A model generated the notes under the pieces. The model worked only from the letters and a program-made list of their open reading frames with translations. It was not told the origin of the DNA and made no database searches. From the NCBI GenBank assembly GCA_036279015.1, contig DASUJY010000017.1, forward strand, positions 53,139 to 117,138: a stretch of DNA of 64,000 nt. Reading direction: 5' to 3'. Origin of the DNA: DATEOR01 sp036279015 (GTDB lineage: Bacteria > Actinomycetota > Thermoleophilia > Gaiellales > Gaiellaceae). Position numbers and translations under genes: made by a program. Below, piece by piece: positions 43,881 to 52,586 of the stretch. Within the stretch, counting starts at the first letter, position 1, and every line of letters begins with the position of its first letter.

Positions 43881-43909
43881 CGCCTCCGCCCAGCGGTTAG
43901 GCTTGCGGC

Positions 43910-44290
43910 GTGCTCTGGCTGGCTTTCGGCTGGGCGAGCAACCTGCTCGCCATCTGGGTCGCGTCGCTCATCTTCGACGGTGTCGGCTACGACTCGAAGT
44001 TCTGGGTGCTCGCCGTCGCGGCGCTCGTGTTCGTGCTCGTGAACGCAGTCATCAGGCCGATCGTGATCCTTCTCGCGCTCCCGGCCGTGATCCTCTCGCT
44101 CGGCATCGTCCTCCTCTTCATCAACGCGTTCATGCTCTGGATCACGGACAAGATCGTGCCGCCGTTCGAGGTGAGCGGCTTCTGGACGACCGTCGGGGCC
44201 GCGGTGATCGTCTGGCTCGTGAACATGGTCGTGCACCGGGTCTTCAAGCCCGAGTCCGGCCAAGGCCTGCGACGCGAGCTGACCGCCTAG
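43910..44290 (+). CDS. YvlD-like (phage holin 4 family) membrane protein
   Basis: A 126-residue protein with four hydrophobic helices and the family block NAVIRPIVILLALPAVILSLG followed by LLFINAFMLWITDKIVP. The start is GTG 43910. The Pfam family name derives from distant similarity to holins, and such chromosomal copies are of unknown function. It lies one base before the next gene. Confidence 0.85.
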   Translation: MLWLAFGWASNLLAIWVASLIFDGVGYDSKFWVLAVAALVFVLVNAVIRPIVILLALPAVILSLGIVLLFINAFMLWITDKIVPPFEVSGFWTTVGAAVIVWLVNMVVHRVFKPESGQGLRRELTA

Positions 44291-44291
44291 C

Positions 44292-45668
44292 GTGACGGAG
44301 GCGCCTCCGCCTCCGGCCGCGTCCCGGTCGCGCTGGAGCGCCGGCCGAATCCTCCTGCTCGTCTTCGGGAGCCTGGCCGTCCTCCTGGCGCTCGTGCTCC
44401 TCGCGGCCGGGAGCACGCTCCTCTGGGCGAACGGCCAGAAGGACGAGAGCGGTTACTTCACCACGAGCAGCCATCGCTTCTCGACGGACTCCTTCGCGCT
44501 CGTCTCCGACGACCTCGACCTCGGCGAGAAGGGGCCCGACTGGCTCTTCGAAGAGGGTCGGCTCGCCCGTATCCGGATCAGCGGCACTTCCGCTGGCGCG
44601 CCGGTCTTCATCGGCATCGCACGGAGGGCGGATGTGGACGCCTACCTGGCGCCGGTCGCCCACGAGGTCGTCACGCACGTCGACGTCGACCCGTTCGAGG
44701 TGGACACCCGCGCGGAGCCTGGCAAGCGGCCGGGCAACGAGCCGGCCCCGCCGGGGCAGGAGGACTTCTGGGCCGTCTCCTCGTCCGGTGTCGGCCCGAC
44801 TCTGACCTGGGACGTCGCGGAGGGAAGCTGGGTCGCGGTCCTCATGAACGCGGACGGCTCGCGTGCCGTCTCCGCGCAGCTCGATTTCGGGGCCCGGGTC
44901 GGCTGGCTCATCTGGGTCGCCGTCGGGCTCGTGATCGCGGGCGTGCTCGTCCTGGCCGCGGGCGGGCTCATGATCGGGCTCGGCGCGAGGGGCGGCGCTG
45001 CGGCGGTCGCCCCGCTTCAGCCGGAGGCGGTGCCGGCCGCGCCGGCACTTGCCGCCGGCGAGTACCCGGTCGTCGTCGAGGGCGAGCTCGACCCGGGCCT
45101 CTCGCGCGGACTCTGGCTCGTGAAGTGGCTGCTCGCCATCCCGCACTTCCTCGTGCTGGCCGTTCTCTGGGTCGCCTTCCTGATCCTCACGGTCGTCGCG
45201 CTTTTCGCCATCCTCTTCACGGGCCGCTACCCACGGGGGATCTTCGACTTCAACCTCGGCGTGATGCGCTGGAGCTGGCGCGTCGGCTTCTACACGTACA
45301 GCGCGCTCGGCACTGACCGCTACCCGCCCTTCTCGCTCGGGCCCGAGCCCGGCTACCCGGCGCGGCTCGACGTCGCCTATCCAGGCGAGCTCTCGCGCGG
45401 GCTCGTGCTCGTCAAGTGGTGGCTCCTCGCCATCCCGCACTACCTCGTTCTCGCGCTCCTCGTCGGCGGCGGGGCGGGATTCGGCTGGATCCGCTGGGGC
45501 GGTCTCAACGGGCTCCTCGTTCTGTTCGCCGCCGTCTACCTCCTCTTCACCGGCCGCTACCCGCGGGATATCTTCGAGCTCGTGCTCGGGATCAACCGCT
45601 GGCTCTACCGCGTCGTCGCCTACGCGGCGCTGATGCGCGACGAATACCCACCCTTCCGCCTGCGCTGA
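44292..45668 (+). CDS. DUF4389 membrane protein
   Basis: A 458-residue protein starting at GTG 44292. A first helix at about 20-45 and an extracellular beta domain (to ~215) precede a helix, a Pro/Ala linker and two DUF4389 repeats. Each repeat has a SRGLxLVKWxLAIPHxLVL block, then an FTGRYPRxIFxxxLGxxRW block and YPPF. Function unknown. The stop overlaps the next ATG (TGATG). Confidence 0.82.
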   Translation: MTEAPPPPAASRSRWSAGRILLLVFGSLAVLLALVLLAAGSTLLWANGQKDESGYFTTSSHRFSTDSFALVSDDLDLGEKGPDWLFEEGRLARIRISGTSAGAPVFIGIARRADVDAYLAPVAHEVVTHVDVDPFEVDTRAEPGKRPGNEPAPPGQEDFWAVSSSGVGPTLTWDVAEGSWVAVLMNADGSRAVSAQLDFGARVGWLIWVAVGLVIAGVLVLAAGGLMIGLGARGGAAAVAPLQPEAVPAAPALAAGEYPVVVEGELDPGLSRGLWLVKWLLAIPHFLVLAVLWVAFLILTVVALFAILFTGRYPRGIFDFNLGVMRWSWRVGFYTYSALGTDRYPPFSLGPEPGYPARLDVAYPGELSRGLVLVKWWLLAIPHYLVLALLVGGGAGFGWIRWGGLNGLLVLFAAVYLLFTGRYPRDIFELVLGINRWLYRVVAYAALMRDEYPPFRLR

Positions 45669-45997
45669 TGGAACGGCCCGTCTCGCACTCCTTCGACGTC
45701 CGCCGCGTGGCCGGGCGCCTCGCCGAGGGAAACGGCGGCTACGAGGTCGTCCACGAATCGCCGGGGATCGAGGTCGGCGTGTACGTGCTCGTCGCGCCGG
45801 AGCCCGACCGCCAGCAGCCGCACGCGTGGGACGAGATCTATGTCGTCCTCGAGGGGCGCGGCGTGCTCACGGTCGAGGGCGAGGCGGTCGAGCTCGAGGA
45901 GGGAGGGGCGGTCTTCGTCCGGGCAGGCGCGGAGCACCGCTTCACGAGCTACGAGAGCCTCTCGGTCCTGGTCGCCTTCGACAAGTCGCAGACCTGA
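45668..45997 (+). CDS. Cupin-domain protein
   Basis: A 109-residue cupin starting at ATG 45668, translationally coupled to the DUF4389 gene. Cupin motif 1 is PHAWDEIYVVLEGRG and motif 2 EGGAVFVRAGAEHRF, keeping two or three metal ligands. Substrate unknown; a metal-binding or small-molecule sensing enzyme is likely. Confidence 0.8.
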   Translation: MERPVSHSFDVRRVAGRLAEGNGGYEVVHESPGIEVGVYVLVAPEPDRQQPHAWDEIYVVLEGRGVLTVEGEAVELEEGGAVFVRAGAEHRFTSYESLSVLVAFDKSQT

Positions 45998-46064
45998 ACA
46001 TCGCCTCCGCGCGGCGGCGACGGCCTGCTAGTGTCTCACATATGTATTTGACTGATATGGAGCG

Positions 46065-46466
46065 GTGAGAGGCCATCGCGGCCCGAGGGCGCGGTCGCGC
46101 TCGTTCGTCCGGCCGGGGCATTGGGCGGTGCACGCGCGGGTCGAGCGGTTCAGCGAGCCGGCGCTGTTGCTCCTCCTGAGAGAGCGCTCGATGCACGGGT
46201 ACGAGCTCATCGAGCGGCTGCCCGAGCTTGTCGGCGACGAGACCCGTGTGGATGTCGGCAACCTCTACCGCGTCCTGCGTGCGCTCGAGGAGGAGGGCAT
46301 CGTCACCTCCGAGTGGAGCGCCGACCTTCCAGGGCCGGCGAAGCGCACGTACGAGCTGACGGAAGCCGGGCGGAGCCTGCTCGACCGGTGGGCTGAGTCC
46401 CTGCGCTCGGCGCAGGACGTCATCACCGGCTTCCTCGAACGCTACGAGCAGGGAGAAGGGAGGTGA
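46065..46466 (+). CDS. PadR-family transcriptional regulator
   Basis: A 133-residue regulator with a PadR winged helix: ALLLLLRERSMHGYELIERL, then VDVGNLYRVLRALEEEGIVTSEW and RTYELTEAGRSLL. GTG 46065 is the assigned start; GTG 46128 is an alternative that trims a basic extension. Upstream, ATATG repeats in CATATGTATTTGACTGATATG (46039-46059) may form its operator. It is coupled to the next small gene. Confidence 0.85.
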   Translation: MRGHRGPRARSRSFVRPGHWAVHARVERFSEPALLLLLRERSMHGYELIERLPELVGDETRVDVGNLYRVLRALEEEGIVTSEWSADLPGPAKRTYELTEAGRSLLDRWAESLRSAQDVITGFLERYEQGEGR

Positions 46467-46468
46467 AC

Positions 46469-46654
46469 ATGCACCGTCGACATCATCACCGCCATTCGGG
46501 CTGCGGCCCGGGCCGTTCCCGCCGTGCCCCGAATCGCGAAGAGTGGGTCCGCCGCCTCGAGGAGTACCAGAAGGACCTCGAGCAGGAAGTCGCCGACGTC
46601 GCCGACCTCATCCGCCGCCTGAAGGCGGAGGAGACGGAGACCGCAACGGTCTAG
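46469..46654 (+). CDS. Small coiled-coil protein paired with PadR
   Basis: A 61-residue protein. GGAGG at 46459-46463, overlapping the PadR stop region, is five bases from ATG 46469. The N-terminus is His/Arg-rich (MHRRHHHRHSGCG) and the rest is one acidic amphipathic helix (WVRRLEEYQKDLEQEVADVA). PadR genes are often followed by such small coiled-coil proteins. The His cluster with Cys suggests metal binding. Its stop overlaps the modC stop. Confidence 0.65.
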   Translation: MHRRHHHRHSGCGPGRSRRAPNREEWVRRLEEYQKDLEQEVADVADLIRRLKAEETETATV

Positions 46655-47679
46655 GAAAGTGGGATCAACCGCGTTCCGCTCGCCTTGAAGCTCGCCACGA
46701 CCTCGTCGCCCGCGGCGAGGTCGAGGCGAGCGGCCGACTCGGCCGTGATCTCGGCGGTGAGCGGCCCGACGCGGACGCGCACCCGGTTCGCCACCGGCAC
46801 GATGCTCTCGATCGCCCCCTGCACGTGGTTTTGCATCGAGTCGAGCGGCATCGCGCGAGCGATTCCGACCTCCCACGGATGGATGACAGCGCCCACCTGG
46901 CCGCTCAGATAATCGGTCGAGACGATCACCGTGCCGTCTGAGAGCACGACCTCGGTGAGCCCGTCACTGGCCGAGCGCGCCCGTCCGCGCAGGAGGTTGG
47001 CGCCGGTGAAGTCGGCGACGAAGGGCGTCGTCGGTGACGCGACCAGCTCGGCAGCCGTTCCGACCTGAACGAGACGACCGTCGACGAGGACGCCGATGCG
47101 GTCGGTGAGCGCGGCGGCATCCTCGAAGCTGTGCGTGACGACGAGGGCCGGGATGCCCAGGCCGGCCAGGATGCCGCGCAGTTCCCCTCGGACTCGCGCG
47201 CGCGTGTGTGCGTCGAGAGCGGCGAGCGGCTCGTCGAGGAGGAGGACGCCCGGATCGCGAGCGAGGGCGCGGGCAAGCGCGACCCGCTGCCGTTCGCCAC
47301 CGGAGAGCTCGCCCGGCTTGAGGTGCGCCAGCGACTCGATCCCGAAGCGCGCGAGCAGCGGTTGGATCGTGCGGGCGGCGCCGAACCCGACGTTCTCGGC
47401 CACCGTCAGGTGCGGGAAGAGTGCGTAGTCCTGGAAGACGAGGCCGACCGACCGCTGCTCGGGTGGCACGTTCACCCGCGCGTCGGCGTCGAACCAGGCG
47501 CGCTCTCCAAGCGCGATTCGCCTCGCATCGGGCCGCACGAGCCCGGCGATCGTCCGCAAGACGGTCGACTTGCCGGCCCCCGACGGACCGGCGAGACCGA
47601 CCACGCCGTCGACGTCGAGCGCTAGCTCGAGCCGGAAGGAGCGGAGGGTGTGAGCGAGATCGAGGTGAAGCGCGTCCAT
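46651..47679 (-). CDS. modC: Molybdate ABC transporter ATP-binding protein
   Basis: A 342-residue ATPase with Walker A GPSGAGKST, signature LSGGERQRVALARAL, Walker B GVLLLDEPLAALD and the H-loop VTHSFEDA. A C-terminal TOBE/Mop domain (MQNHVQGAIESIVPVANRVRV) fits molybdate or tungstate regulation. It overlaps modB by 58 bp, ending the minus-strand mod operon. Confidence 0.9.
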   Translation of the reverse strand: MDALHLDLAHTLRSFRLELALDVDGVVGLAGPSGAGKSTVLRTIAGLVRPDARRIALGERAWFDADARVNVPPEQRSVGLVFQDYALFPHLTVAENVGFGAARTIQPLLARFGIESLAHLKPGELSGGERQRVALARALARDPGVLLLDEPLAALDAHTRARVRGELRGILAGLGIPALVVTHSFEDAAALTDRIGVLVDGRLVQVGTAAELVASPTTPFVADFTGANLLRGRARSASDGLTEVVLSDGTVIVSTDYLSGQVGAVIHPWEVGIARAMPLDSMQNHVQGAIESIVPVANRVRVRVGPLTAEITAESAARLDLAAGDEVVASFKASGTRLIPLS

Positions 47680-48446
47680 GACGGAAGGAGCTTGACGGCG
47701 AGGAGAACGGCGACGCTGACGAGGACGAGGAATGCGCCGAGCGAGAGCGCGACGTCGAAGTCGAGGTCGAGCTGGGCGTAGATCGCGAGCGGCAACGTCT
47801 GTGTGACGCCGCGCAGGCTGCCGGCGAACATGATCGTGGCGCCGAACTCCCCGAGCCCTCTGGCGAACGCGAGCGCGGAGGCCGCCGAAAGCCCTCCCGC
47901 CGCCAGCGGCAGCGCCACGCGGAAGAACGTTCTCCGAGGCCCGGCCCCAAGCGTTCGCGCGGCCTCCACTAGCGCGGGATCGACGGCCTCGAAGGAGGCG
48001 ATGGCGAGCCGCACGTAGAACGGGCTCGACACGAACACGACCGCGAGCACGACCGCGGCCTGCGTGAACGGGATCGAGACGCCGACCGCGTTGAGCGTGC
48101 CGCCCAGGAGACCGGATCGGCCGAAAGCCGCGAGGAGCGCGATCCCGGCCACAGCCGGCGGAAGGACGAGCGGAAGCTCGATCAGCGTCAGCACGACTGC
48201 GCGCCCGGGGAATCGGCGAGACGCGACGAGGTACGCGGCGGGGGTTCCGACGACCAGGACGACGGCGTGCGCGATCGCGCTCGTCTTCAGGCTGACGAGG
48301 AGCGCGTCGAGCGCGACTCCGCTTCCGAGCTGGCCGAAGAGATCCGCGGGCGAGATCCGCAAGAAGAGCGCGAGCAGCGGCAGCAGGATGAAGGCGAGCA
48401 GGAGGCCCGCGGCGACCGCCAGCGCGATGTCGAACGGTCGCTTCAC
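47622..48446 (-). CDS. modB: Molybdate ABC transporter permease
   Basis: A 274-residue permease starting at GTG 48446, which overlaps the modA stop by 4 bases. Several helices are visible, with the ABC-coupling EAA motif EAARTLGAGPRRTFFRVALPL and a C-terminal GLGEFGATIMFAGS segment typical of ModB/CysU-type permeases. Confidence 0.9.
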   Translation of the reverse strand: MKRPFDIALAVAAGLLLAFILLPLLALFLRISPADLFGQLGSGVALDALLVSLKTSAIAHAVVLVVGTPAAYLVASRRFPGRAVVLTLIELPLVLPPAVAGIALLAAFGRSGLLGGTLNAVGVSIPFTQAAVVLAVVFVSSPFYVRLAIASFEAVDPALVEAARTLGAGPRRTFFRVALPLAAGGLSAASALAFARGLGEFGATIMFAGSLRGVTQTLPLAIYAQLDLDFDVALSLGAFLVLVSVAVLLAVKLLPSWTRFTSISLTPSAPSGSS

Positions 48447-49165
48447 GGCAGCCCGAACCCGGCAGCGGAGAGAGCGGCCCGACCCGCGTGGCCGAGAACG
48501 AGCTCGACGAATGCGTGCGCAGCCTCGTCGTTGGTCGACGCGCTGACGACCGCGATCTCGTACCGCACCCGGGCCTGCGCCGAGGCGGGCAGCTGGATCG
48601 CGGAGACCTCGTCCTCGACAGGCTTCACGTCGGTGGCGTAAACGAAGCCCGCGTCCGCCTCGCCGAGCGCGACCTTGCCGACGACGCCCTTGACGTCGTC
48701 CTCCTCGCTCACCACGCGGTCGAGCACGTCGAAAGCATTCAGGTTCCGGAGCACGATACGCGTGTAGTCCCCGATCGGGACGCCCTCGGCTCCGACCACG
48801 AGCTTGACCCCAGGGCGGCGGAGGTCGGCGACGGATTCGATGCCGGCGGGATTCGACTTCGGGACGACGAGGACGAGCCGGTTCGTGGCGAAGACCTCCG
48901 GCTCGTCGACGAGGCCTTCCGCATGGAGCTCGTCCGGATACTTCGGGCTCGCGGAGGCGAACACGTCCGCCGGGGCGCCCGCCCGGATCTGAGTCGCGAG
49001 GTCGTCTGAGCCGGCGAAGCTCAAGCGCGCGTCGGGGTCGAGACGCGAGAAGACCTCCGACAGGGAGGAGGCGGCGAAGACGGTCGGCTGGCCACCGGCT
49101 GGCGACGACGTGCCGCCGCACGCCGTGAGCGCCGCGGCGAGGGCGAGCACGAGGACGAGCCTCAC
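48443..49165 (-). CDS. modA: Molybdate-binding lipoprotein
   Basis: A 240-residue solute-binding protein with a lipobox (ALTACGG; lipid Cys at about 16). Ligand-binding landmarks are VFAASSLSEVF at the start of the mature protein, FAGSDDLATQI, and ADAGFVYATDV. It begins the modABC transport genes and overlaps the upstream regulator stop by 4 bases. Confidence 0.9.
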   Translation of the reverse strand: MRLVLVLALAAALTACGGTSSPAGGQPTVFAASSLSEVFSRLDPDARLSFAGSDDLATQIRAGAPADVFASASPKYPDELHAEGLVDEPEVFATNRLVLVVPKSNPAGIESVADLRRPGVKLVVGAEGVPIGDYTRIVLRNLNAFDVLDRVVSEEDDVKGVVGKVALGEADAGFVYATDVKPVEDEVSAIQLPASAQARVRYEIAVVSASTNDEAAHAFVELVLGHAGRAALSAAGFGLP

Positions 49166-49539
49166 CGCTCGACGAGGACCGAGGTCGCCTTGACGACGGC
49201 CGTCGCGTTCTGGCCGGGCACGAGACCCAGCTGCTCGACCGCCTCGCGGGTGATGACGGCCACCACGCGAGTCGGGGCGGTCGTCTCGAGCTCGACCTGC
49301 GCGAGCAGACCCTCGACCTTCACCTCGCGGATCACGCCTCGGAAGCGGTTGCGCGCCGAAAGGTCGTGCGTCTCCTCGCGACCGCGGAGTCGCTCGATCT
49401 CGCTGGTCGCGACCCGGCGGCGATTCGCGGCGTCGCGCTCGGTCTTGATCCGGCCCTGCCGGTCCCAGCGGCGAAGCGTGTCGAGGCTGATCCCGAGGGT
49501 GCGAGCCGCCTCGGCGGCTGGAACAGTATGCCTAGGCAT
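49162..49539 (-). CDS. MerR-type HTH fused to a Mop (TOBE) domain, molybdate regulator
   Basis: A 125-residue regulator. Residues 1-52 hold a MerR-like helix-turn-helix (AAEAARTLGISLDTLRRWDRQGRI) and residues 58-125 one Mop domain (RNRFRGVIREVKVEGLLAQV), which binds molybdate. It is the first gene of the mod operon and is expected to control it. Its first four codons form a perfect palindrome, ATGCCTAGGCAT (49528-49539). Confidence 0.85.
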   Translation of the reverse strand: MPRHTVPAAEAARTLGISLDTLRRWDRQGRIKTERDAANRRRVATSEIERLRGREETHDLSARNRFRGVIREVKVEGLLAQVELETTAPTRVVAVITREAVEQLGLVPGQNATAVVKATSVLVER

Positions 49540-49550
49540 CGCCTATGCAG
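49528..49550. promoter_or_regulatory. Palindrome at the divergent mod/MBL start sites
   Basis: ATGCCTAGGCAT (49528-49539) is a perfect 12-bp palindrome that includes the regulator start codon; GCAT-CGCCT-ATGC (49536-49548) overlaps it and reaches the opposite gene's ATG at 49545. The two start codons are only 5 bp apart, so this site may control both genes. Confidence 0.45.
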
Positions 49551-50954
49551 ACTACCACCTATCATGGCGCCGAGATGTTCTTCCGGCAGGTGCTGCACGA
49601 AGATCTGGGCTGCGCGTCCTACGTCGTCGCCGACAGCGGCGAGGCGGCCGTCATCGATCCCAAGTGGGAGGTCGAGGACTACCTCGCGCTGGCCGACGAG
49701 CACGGCTTCGCGATCCGGCACATCCTCGAGACCCACAACCACGCCGACCACGTTTCAGGGAAGGGCCGGCTTCGGAAGGCGACCGGCGCGACGATCCACG
49801 TGCCTGCCTCGGCGGGCGTCGCCTTCGAGCACGAGCCGATCGCCGACGGCGAGAGCGTCGAGGTGGGCCAGATCTCGATCACGGCGCTCGCAACGCCCGG
49901 CCACCGGCCCGAGCACACCGCCTACGTGATCTCGGACGCCGCTCGAGGCGAGGAACCGTGGCTCGTGGTCACGGGCGATTCGCTCTTCGTCGGCGATGTC
50001 GCCCGCCCGGACCTCGCGGTGGAGCCGGAGGAGGGAGCGCGTGAGCTCTACGGTTCCCTGAAGCGCCTGCTCGAGCTCGGCGACTTCGCCGAGGCCTGGC
50101 CCGGCCACATCGGCGGCTCCCTCTGCGGCGGTGCCGGGATGAGCGAGAAGCCGGGCACGACGATCGGTTTCGAGCGGCGGTTCAACAGGCTGCTCGGTCT
50201 CGGCGACGAGCAGGGCTTCGTCCGCGAGCTCACCGGCGATCTGGCCCCGCAGCCTCCGAACTTCGAGCGGATCGTGGAGCTGAACCGCGGGCCGCTCCTG
50301 ACCGAGACGACTGTGCTCGAGCCGCTCGCGCCCGCGCGCGTGAAGGAGTCGCTCGACGCGGGCGTGCTGCTCATCGACGGCCGCGCCCCGCGGGAGTTCG
50401 ACGCCGAGCACGTGCCGGGCTCGGTCAACGTCACGATGACGCGCGCGTCCGTGGGCACCCGGGCCGCCTGGATCGCCGATCCCGAGGCGCAGGTCGTCCT
50501 GAACGCGGCGACGGCGGAGGAAGCCCGCCGCCTCGGTCTCCTGCTCGAAGCGGTCGGCTTCCGCAAGCTCGCCGGCTTTCTCGCCGGCGGGACGAGCGCC
50601 TGGCGCCAGGCGGGTCTCGAGACGGGCTCGACGATCGCGGTCGACATCCCCGGTCTCGCCGAGCAGATCAGACGCGAGGAGGTGCGCATCCTCGACGTCC
50701 GCGAGGACGACGAGTGGCGGGAGAGCCACGTGCCGGGCTCCGTCCACATTCCGTTCCACGAGTTTCGCGACGGCGTCCCTCCCGAGCTCGCGAACGGTGG
50801 CCGCCCGCTGGCGGTCGTCTGCAGCGCCGGCAACCGCAGCTCGATCGTGGCTTCACTCCTCAAGCGGGCGGGCGTGGACGGGCTCGAGCACGTCGCCGAC
50901 GGCGGCGTCGAGGACCTGCGAAAAGAAGGGATCGAGCTGGTCGAGGGCAACTGA
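49545..50954 (+). CDS. Persulfide dioxygenase-like metallo-beta-lactamase fused to two rhodanese domains
   Basis: A 469-residue sulfur-metabolism protein. The MBL domain has the metal motif THNHADHVSG, ATPGHRPEHT, TGDSLFVGDVARPDL and PGHIGGSLCGG, matching ETHE1-like persulfide dioxygenases. Two rhodanese domains follow from about residue 265. The first lacks the active-site Cys (VVLNAATAEEARR) and is probably structural; the second has it in CSAGNRSS. It would oxidise persulfides to sulfite and transfer sulfane sulfur. It diverges from the mod operon. Confidence 0.88.
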   Translation: MQTTTYHGAEMFFRQVLHEDLGCASYVVADSGEAAVIDPKWEVEDYLALADEHGFAIRHILETHNHADHVSGKGRLRKATGATIHVPASAGVAFEHEPIADGESVEVGQISITALATPGHRPEHTAYVISDAARGEEPWLVVTGDSLFVGDVARPDLAVEPEEGARELYGSLKRLLELGDFAEAWPGHIGGSLCGGAGMSEKPGTTIGFERRFNRLLGLGDEQGFVRELTGDLAPQPPNFERIVELNRGPLLTETTVLEPLAPARVKESLDAGVLLIDGRAPREFDAEHVPGSVNVTMTRASVGTRAAWIADPEAQVVLNAATAEEARRLGLLLEAVGFRKLAGFLAGGTSAWRQAGLETGSTIAVDIPGLAEQIRREEVRILDVREDDEWRESHVPGSVHIPFHEFRDGVPPELANGGRPLAVVCSAGNRSSIVASLLKRAGVDGLEHVADGGVEDLRKEGIELVEGN

Positions 50955-50979
50955 GCCCCTGCTACACTCCTGACCGCGG

Positions 50980-51053
50980 GGCGGCGTAGCTCAGTTGGTT
51001 AGAGCAGCGGAATCATAATCCGCGTGTCGGAGGTTCGAGTCCTCCCGCCGCTA
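50980..51053 (+). tRNA. tRNA-Met (anticodon CAT, elongator type)
   Basis: Acceptor GGCGGCG pairs with CGCCGCT (one G-U). The D-arm is GCTCAGTTGGTTAGAGC; anticodon stem GCGGA/TCCGC with loop ATCATAA; T-arm GGAGG-TTCGAGT-CCTCC. Length is 74 nt, discriminator A, CCA not encoded. A TACACT -10-like hexamer lies at 50963-50968. The D-arm and lack of three G-C pairs at the anticodon stem base exclude initiator tRNA; a tRNA-Ile with modified C34 is a less likely alternative. Confidence 0.9.
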
Positions 51054-51085
51054 CCTTTCAGGGGTCCCGACGCGAAGGAACGACA

Positions 51086-51247
51086 TTGGCAACAGGAGTA
51101 CGAGTAGCGATCACGCTTGCCTGCACTGAGTGCAGGCGCCGCAACTACCAGACGCAGAAGTCGAAGCGGAACACGCCCGACCGCTTCGAGGCGAAGAAGT
51201 ACTGCCGCTGGTGCGGCTCGCACACGTTGCACAGAGAGACGAGATAG
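51086..51247 (+). CDS. rpmG: 50S ribosomal protein L33
   Basis: A 53-residue ribosomal protein from TTG 51086: ATGVRVAITLACTECRRRNY, then KYCRWCGSHTLHRETR. The two Cys pairs (CTEC, CRWC) form the zinc site of the C+ type of L33. It lies between tRNA-Met and secE, the usual order in many bacteria. An aagga RBS precedes the TTG. Confidence 0.93.
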   Translation: MATGVRVAITLACTECRRRNYQTQKSKRNTPDRFEAKKYCRWCGSHTLHRETR

Positions 51248-51256
51248 AAGAGGACG

Positions 51257-51577
51257 ATGGCCCGCCAGCCCCGCACACGCCGACGGCGCGACAATTTCCA
51301 GGCTCCCGCGGAGCGCGCCCGCCAGCGCCGCCGCGAGATCAAGCCCGTCGGCCAGCCGAAGAGCCAGACCGGCGCGCGCCGCGAGCGCCGCGGCGGTTTC
51401 CGCGGGTTCACGGTCGAGTCGGTCGGCGAGCTCAAGAAGGTCGAATGGCCCGGCAAGCGGCAGCTCTTCTCCGCGACGATCGTCGTGATCATCGCCGTCG
51501 CCGTCGTCGGCGCCTATCTCTGGCTCGCCGATCTCGGCCTCTCCCACCTCGTCAAGAACGTCCTCCTCAACCTCTAG
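51257..51577 (+). CDS. secE: Preprotein translocase subunit SecE
   Basis: A 106-residue protein with a basic N-terminal extension of about 50 residues and the SecE core ELKKVEWPGKRQLFSATIVV, an amphipathic helix followed by one membrane helix. It completes the SecYEG channel in the membrane. It is 10 bp after rpmG and 14 bp before nusG. Confidence 0.93.
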   Translation: MARQPRTRRRRDNFQAPAERARQRRREIKPVGQPKSQTGARRERRGGFRGFTVESVGELKKVEWPGKRQLFSATIVVIIAVAVVGAYLWLADLGLSHLVKNVLLNL

Positions 51578-51591
51578 GCGGCTCCGAAGAC

Positions 51592-52122
51592 ATGTTCCGC
51601 TGGTACGTCATCAACACCTACTCCGGGCACGAGAACAAGGTCAAGGCCAACCTCGAGCACCGCATCGTCTCGATGAACCAGACTCCGCGCTTCCGGCGCG
51701 TGATCGTCCCGACCGAGCAGATCGTGGAGACGAAGGACGGCCAGAAGGTGCAGACCGAGAAGCGCGTCCTGCCCGGCTACGTCCTCGTCAACATGGACAT
51801 GTCCGACGAGGCCTGGACGGTCGTCAAGAACACCCCGGGCGTGACCGGGTTCGTCGGCTCGGGGACGAAGCCCGTGCCACTCTCCCAGCCCGAGGTCGAC
51901 CGGATCCTGCACACGGCGACGGCTGGAGCCGAGCGCCCGCGCGCGCTCGCCGACTTCGAGCTCGGCGAGTCCGTCAAGGTCACCTCCGGGCCGCTCTCGG
52001 ACTTCGACGGCGAGATCGTCGACGTGAACGCCGACCAGCAGAAGCTGAAGGTGCTCGTCAACATCTTCGAGCGCCAGGTGCCCGTGGAGCTCTCGTTCGA
52101 CCAGGTCAAAAAGCTTGACTAA
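51592..52122 (+). CDS. nusG: Transcription termination/antitermination factor NusG
   Basis: A 176-residue protein. The NGN domain reads WYVINTYSGHENKVKANLE and VLPGYVLVNM; the KOW domain is SVKVTSGPLSDFDGEIVDV. It binds the RNA polymerase clamp and links transcription with translation or Rho. ATG 51592 is preferred over long in-frame extensions that overlap secE. Confidence 0.95.
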   Translation: MFRWYVINTYSGHENKVKANLEHRIVSMNQTPRFRRVIVPTEQIVETKDGQKVQTEKRVLPGYVLVNMDMSDEAWTVVKNTPGVTGFVGSGTKPVPLSQPEVDRILHTATAGAERPRALADFELGESVKVTSGPLSDFDGEIVDVNADQQKLKVLVNIFERQVPVELSFDQVKKLD

Positions 52123-52160
52123 CGTGGGCAGACTTCCACACGTGCTAACTGAAAAGACGA

Positions 52161-52586
52161 ATGGCTAAAAAAGTCCTCACCCTGATCAAGCTCCAGATTC
52201 CCGGCGGGCAGGCCAACCCGGCCCCGCCGGTCGGTCCTGCGCTCGGCCAGCACGGCGTCAACATCATGGAGTTCTGCAAGGCGTTCAACGCGCAGACCGC
52301 CCAGGCGGGCGGGCGCATCACGCCGGTCGAGATCACGGTCTTCGAGGACCGCTCGTTCACGTTCATCACGAAGACCCCGCCGGCCGCCGTCCTCATCAAG
52401 GAGGCGCTCGGCCTAGACAAAGGCTCGGGCGAGCCGAACCGCACCAAGGTCGGCCGTCTCACCCGCGACCAGATACGCTCGATCGCCGAGACGAAGCTCG
52501 AGGACCTGAATGCGCGCGACGTCGACCAGGCGATGCGGATCGTCGAGGGCACCGCGCGTTCGATGGGAGTGGAGGTACCGGCGTAA
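52161..52586 (+). CDS. rplK: 50S ribosomal protein L11
   Basis: A 141-residue protein of normal length. The N-terminal domain is KVLTLIKLQIPGGQANPAPP (with the proline-rich switch that thiostrepton-type drugs contact), and the C-terminal rRNA-binding domain ends AMRIVEGTARSMGVEV. The stop overlaps the rplA start (TAATG). Confidence 0.97.
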   Translation: MAKKVLTLIKLQIPGGQANPAPPVGPALGQHGVNIMEFCKAFNAQTAQAGGRITPVEITVFEDRSFTFITKTPPAAVLIKEALGLDKGSGEPNRTKVGRLTRDQIRSIAETKLEDLNARDVDQAMRIVEGTARSMGVEVPA

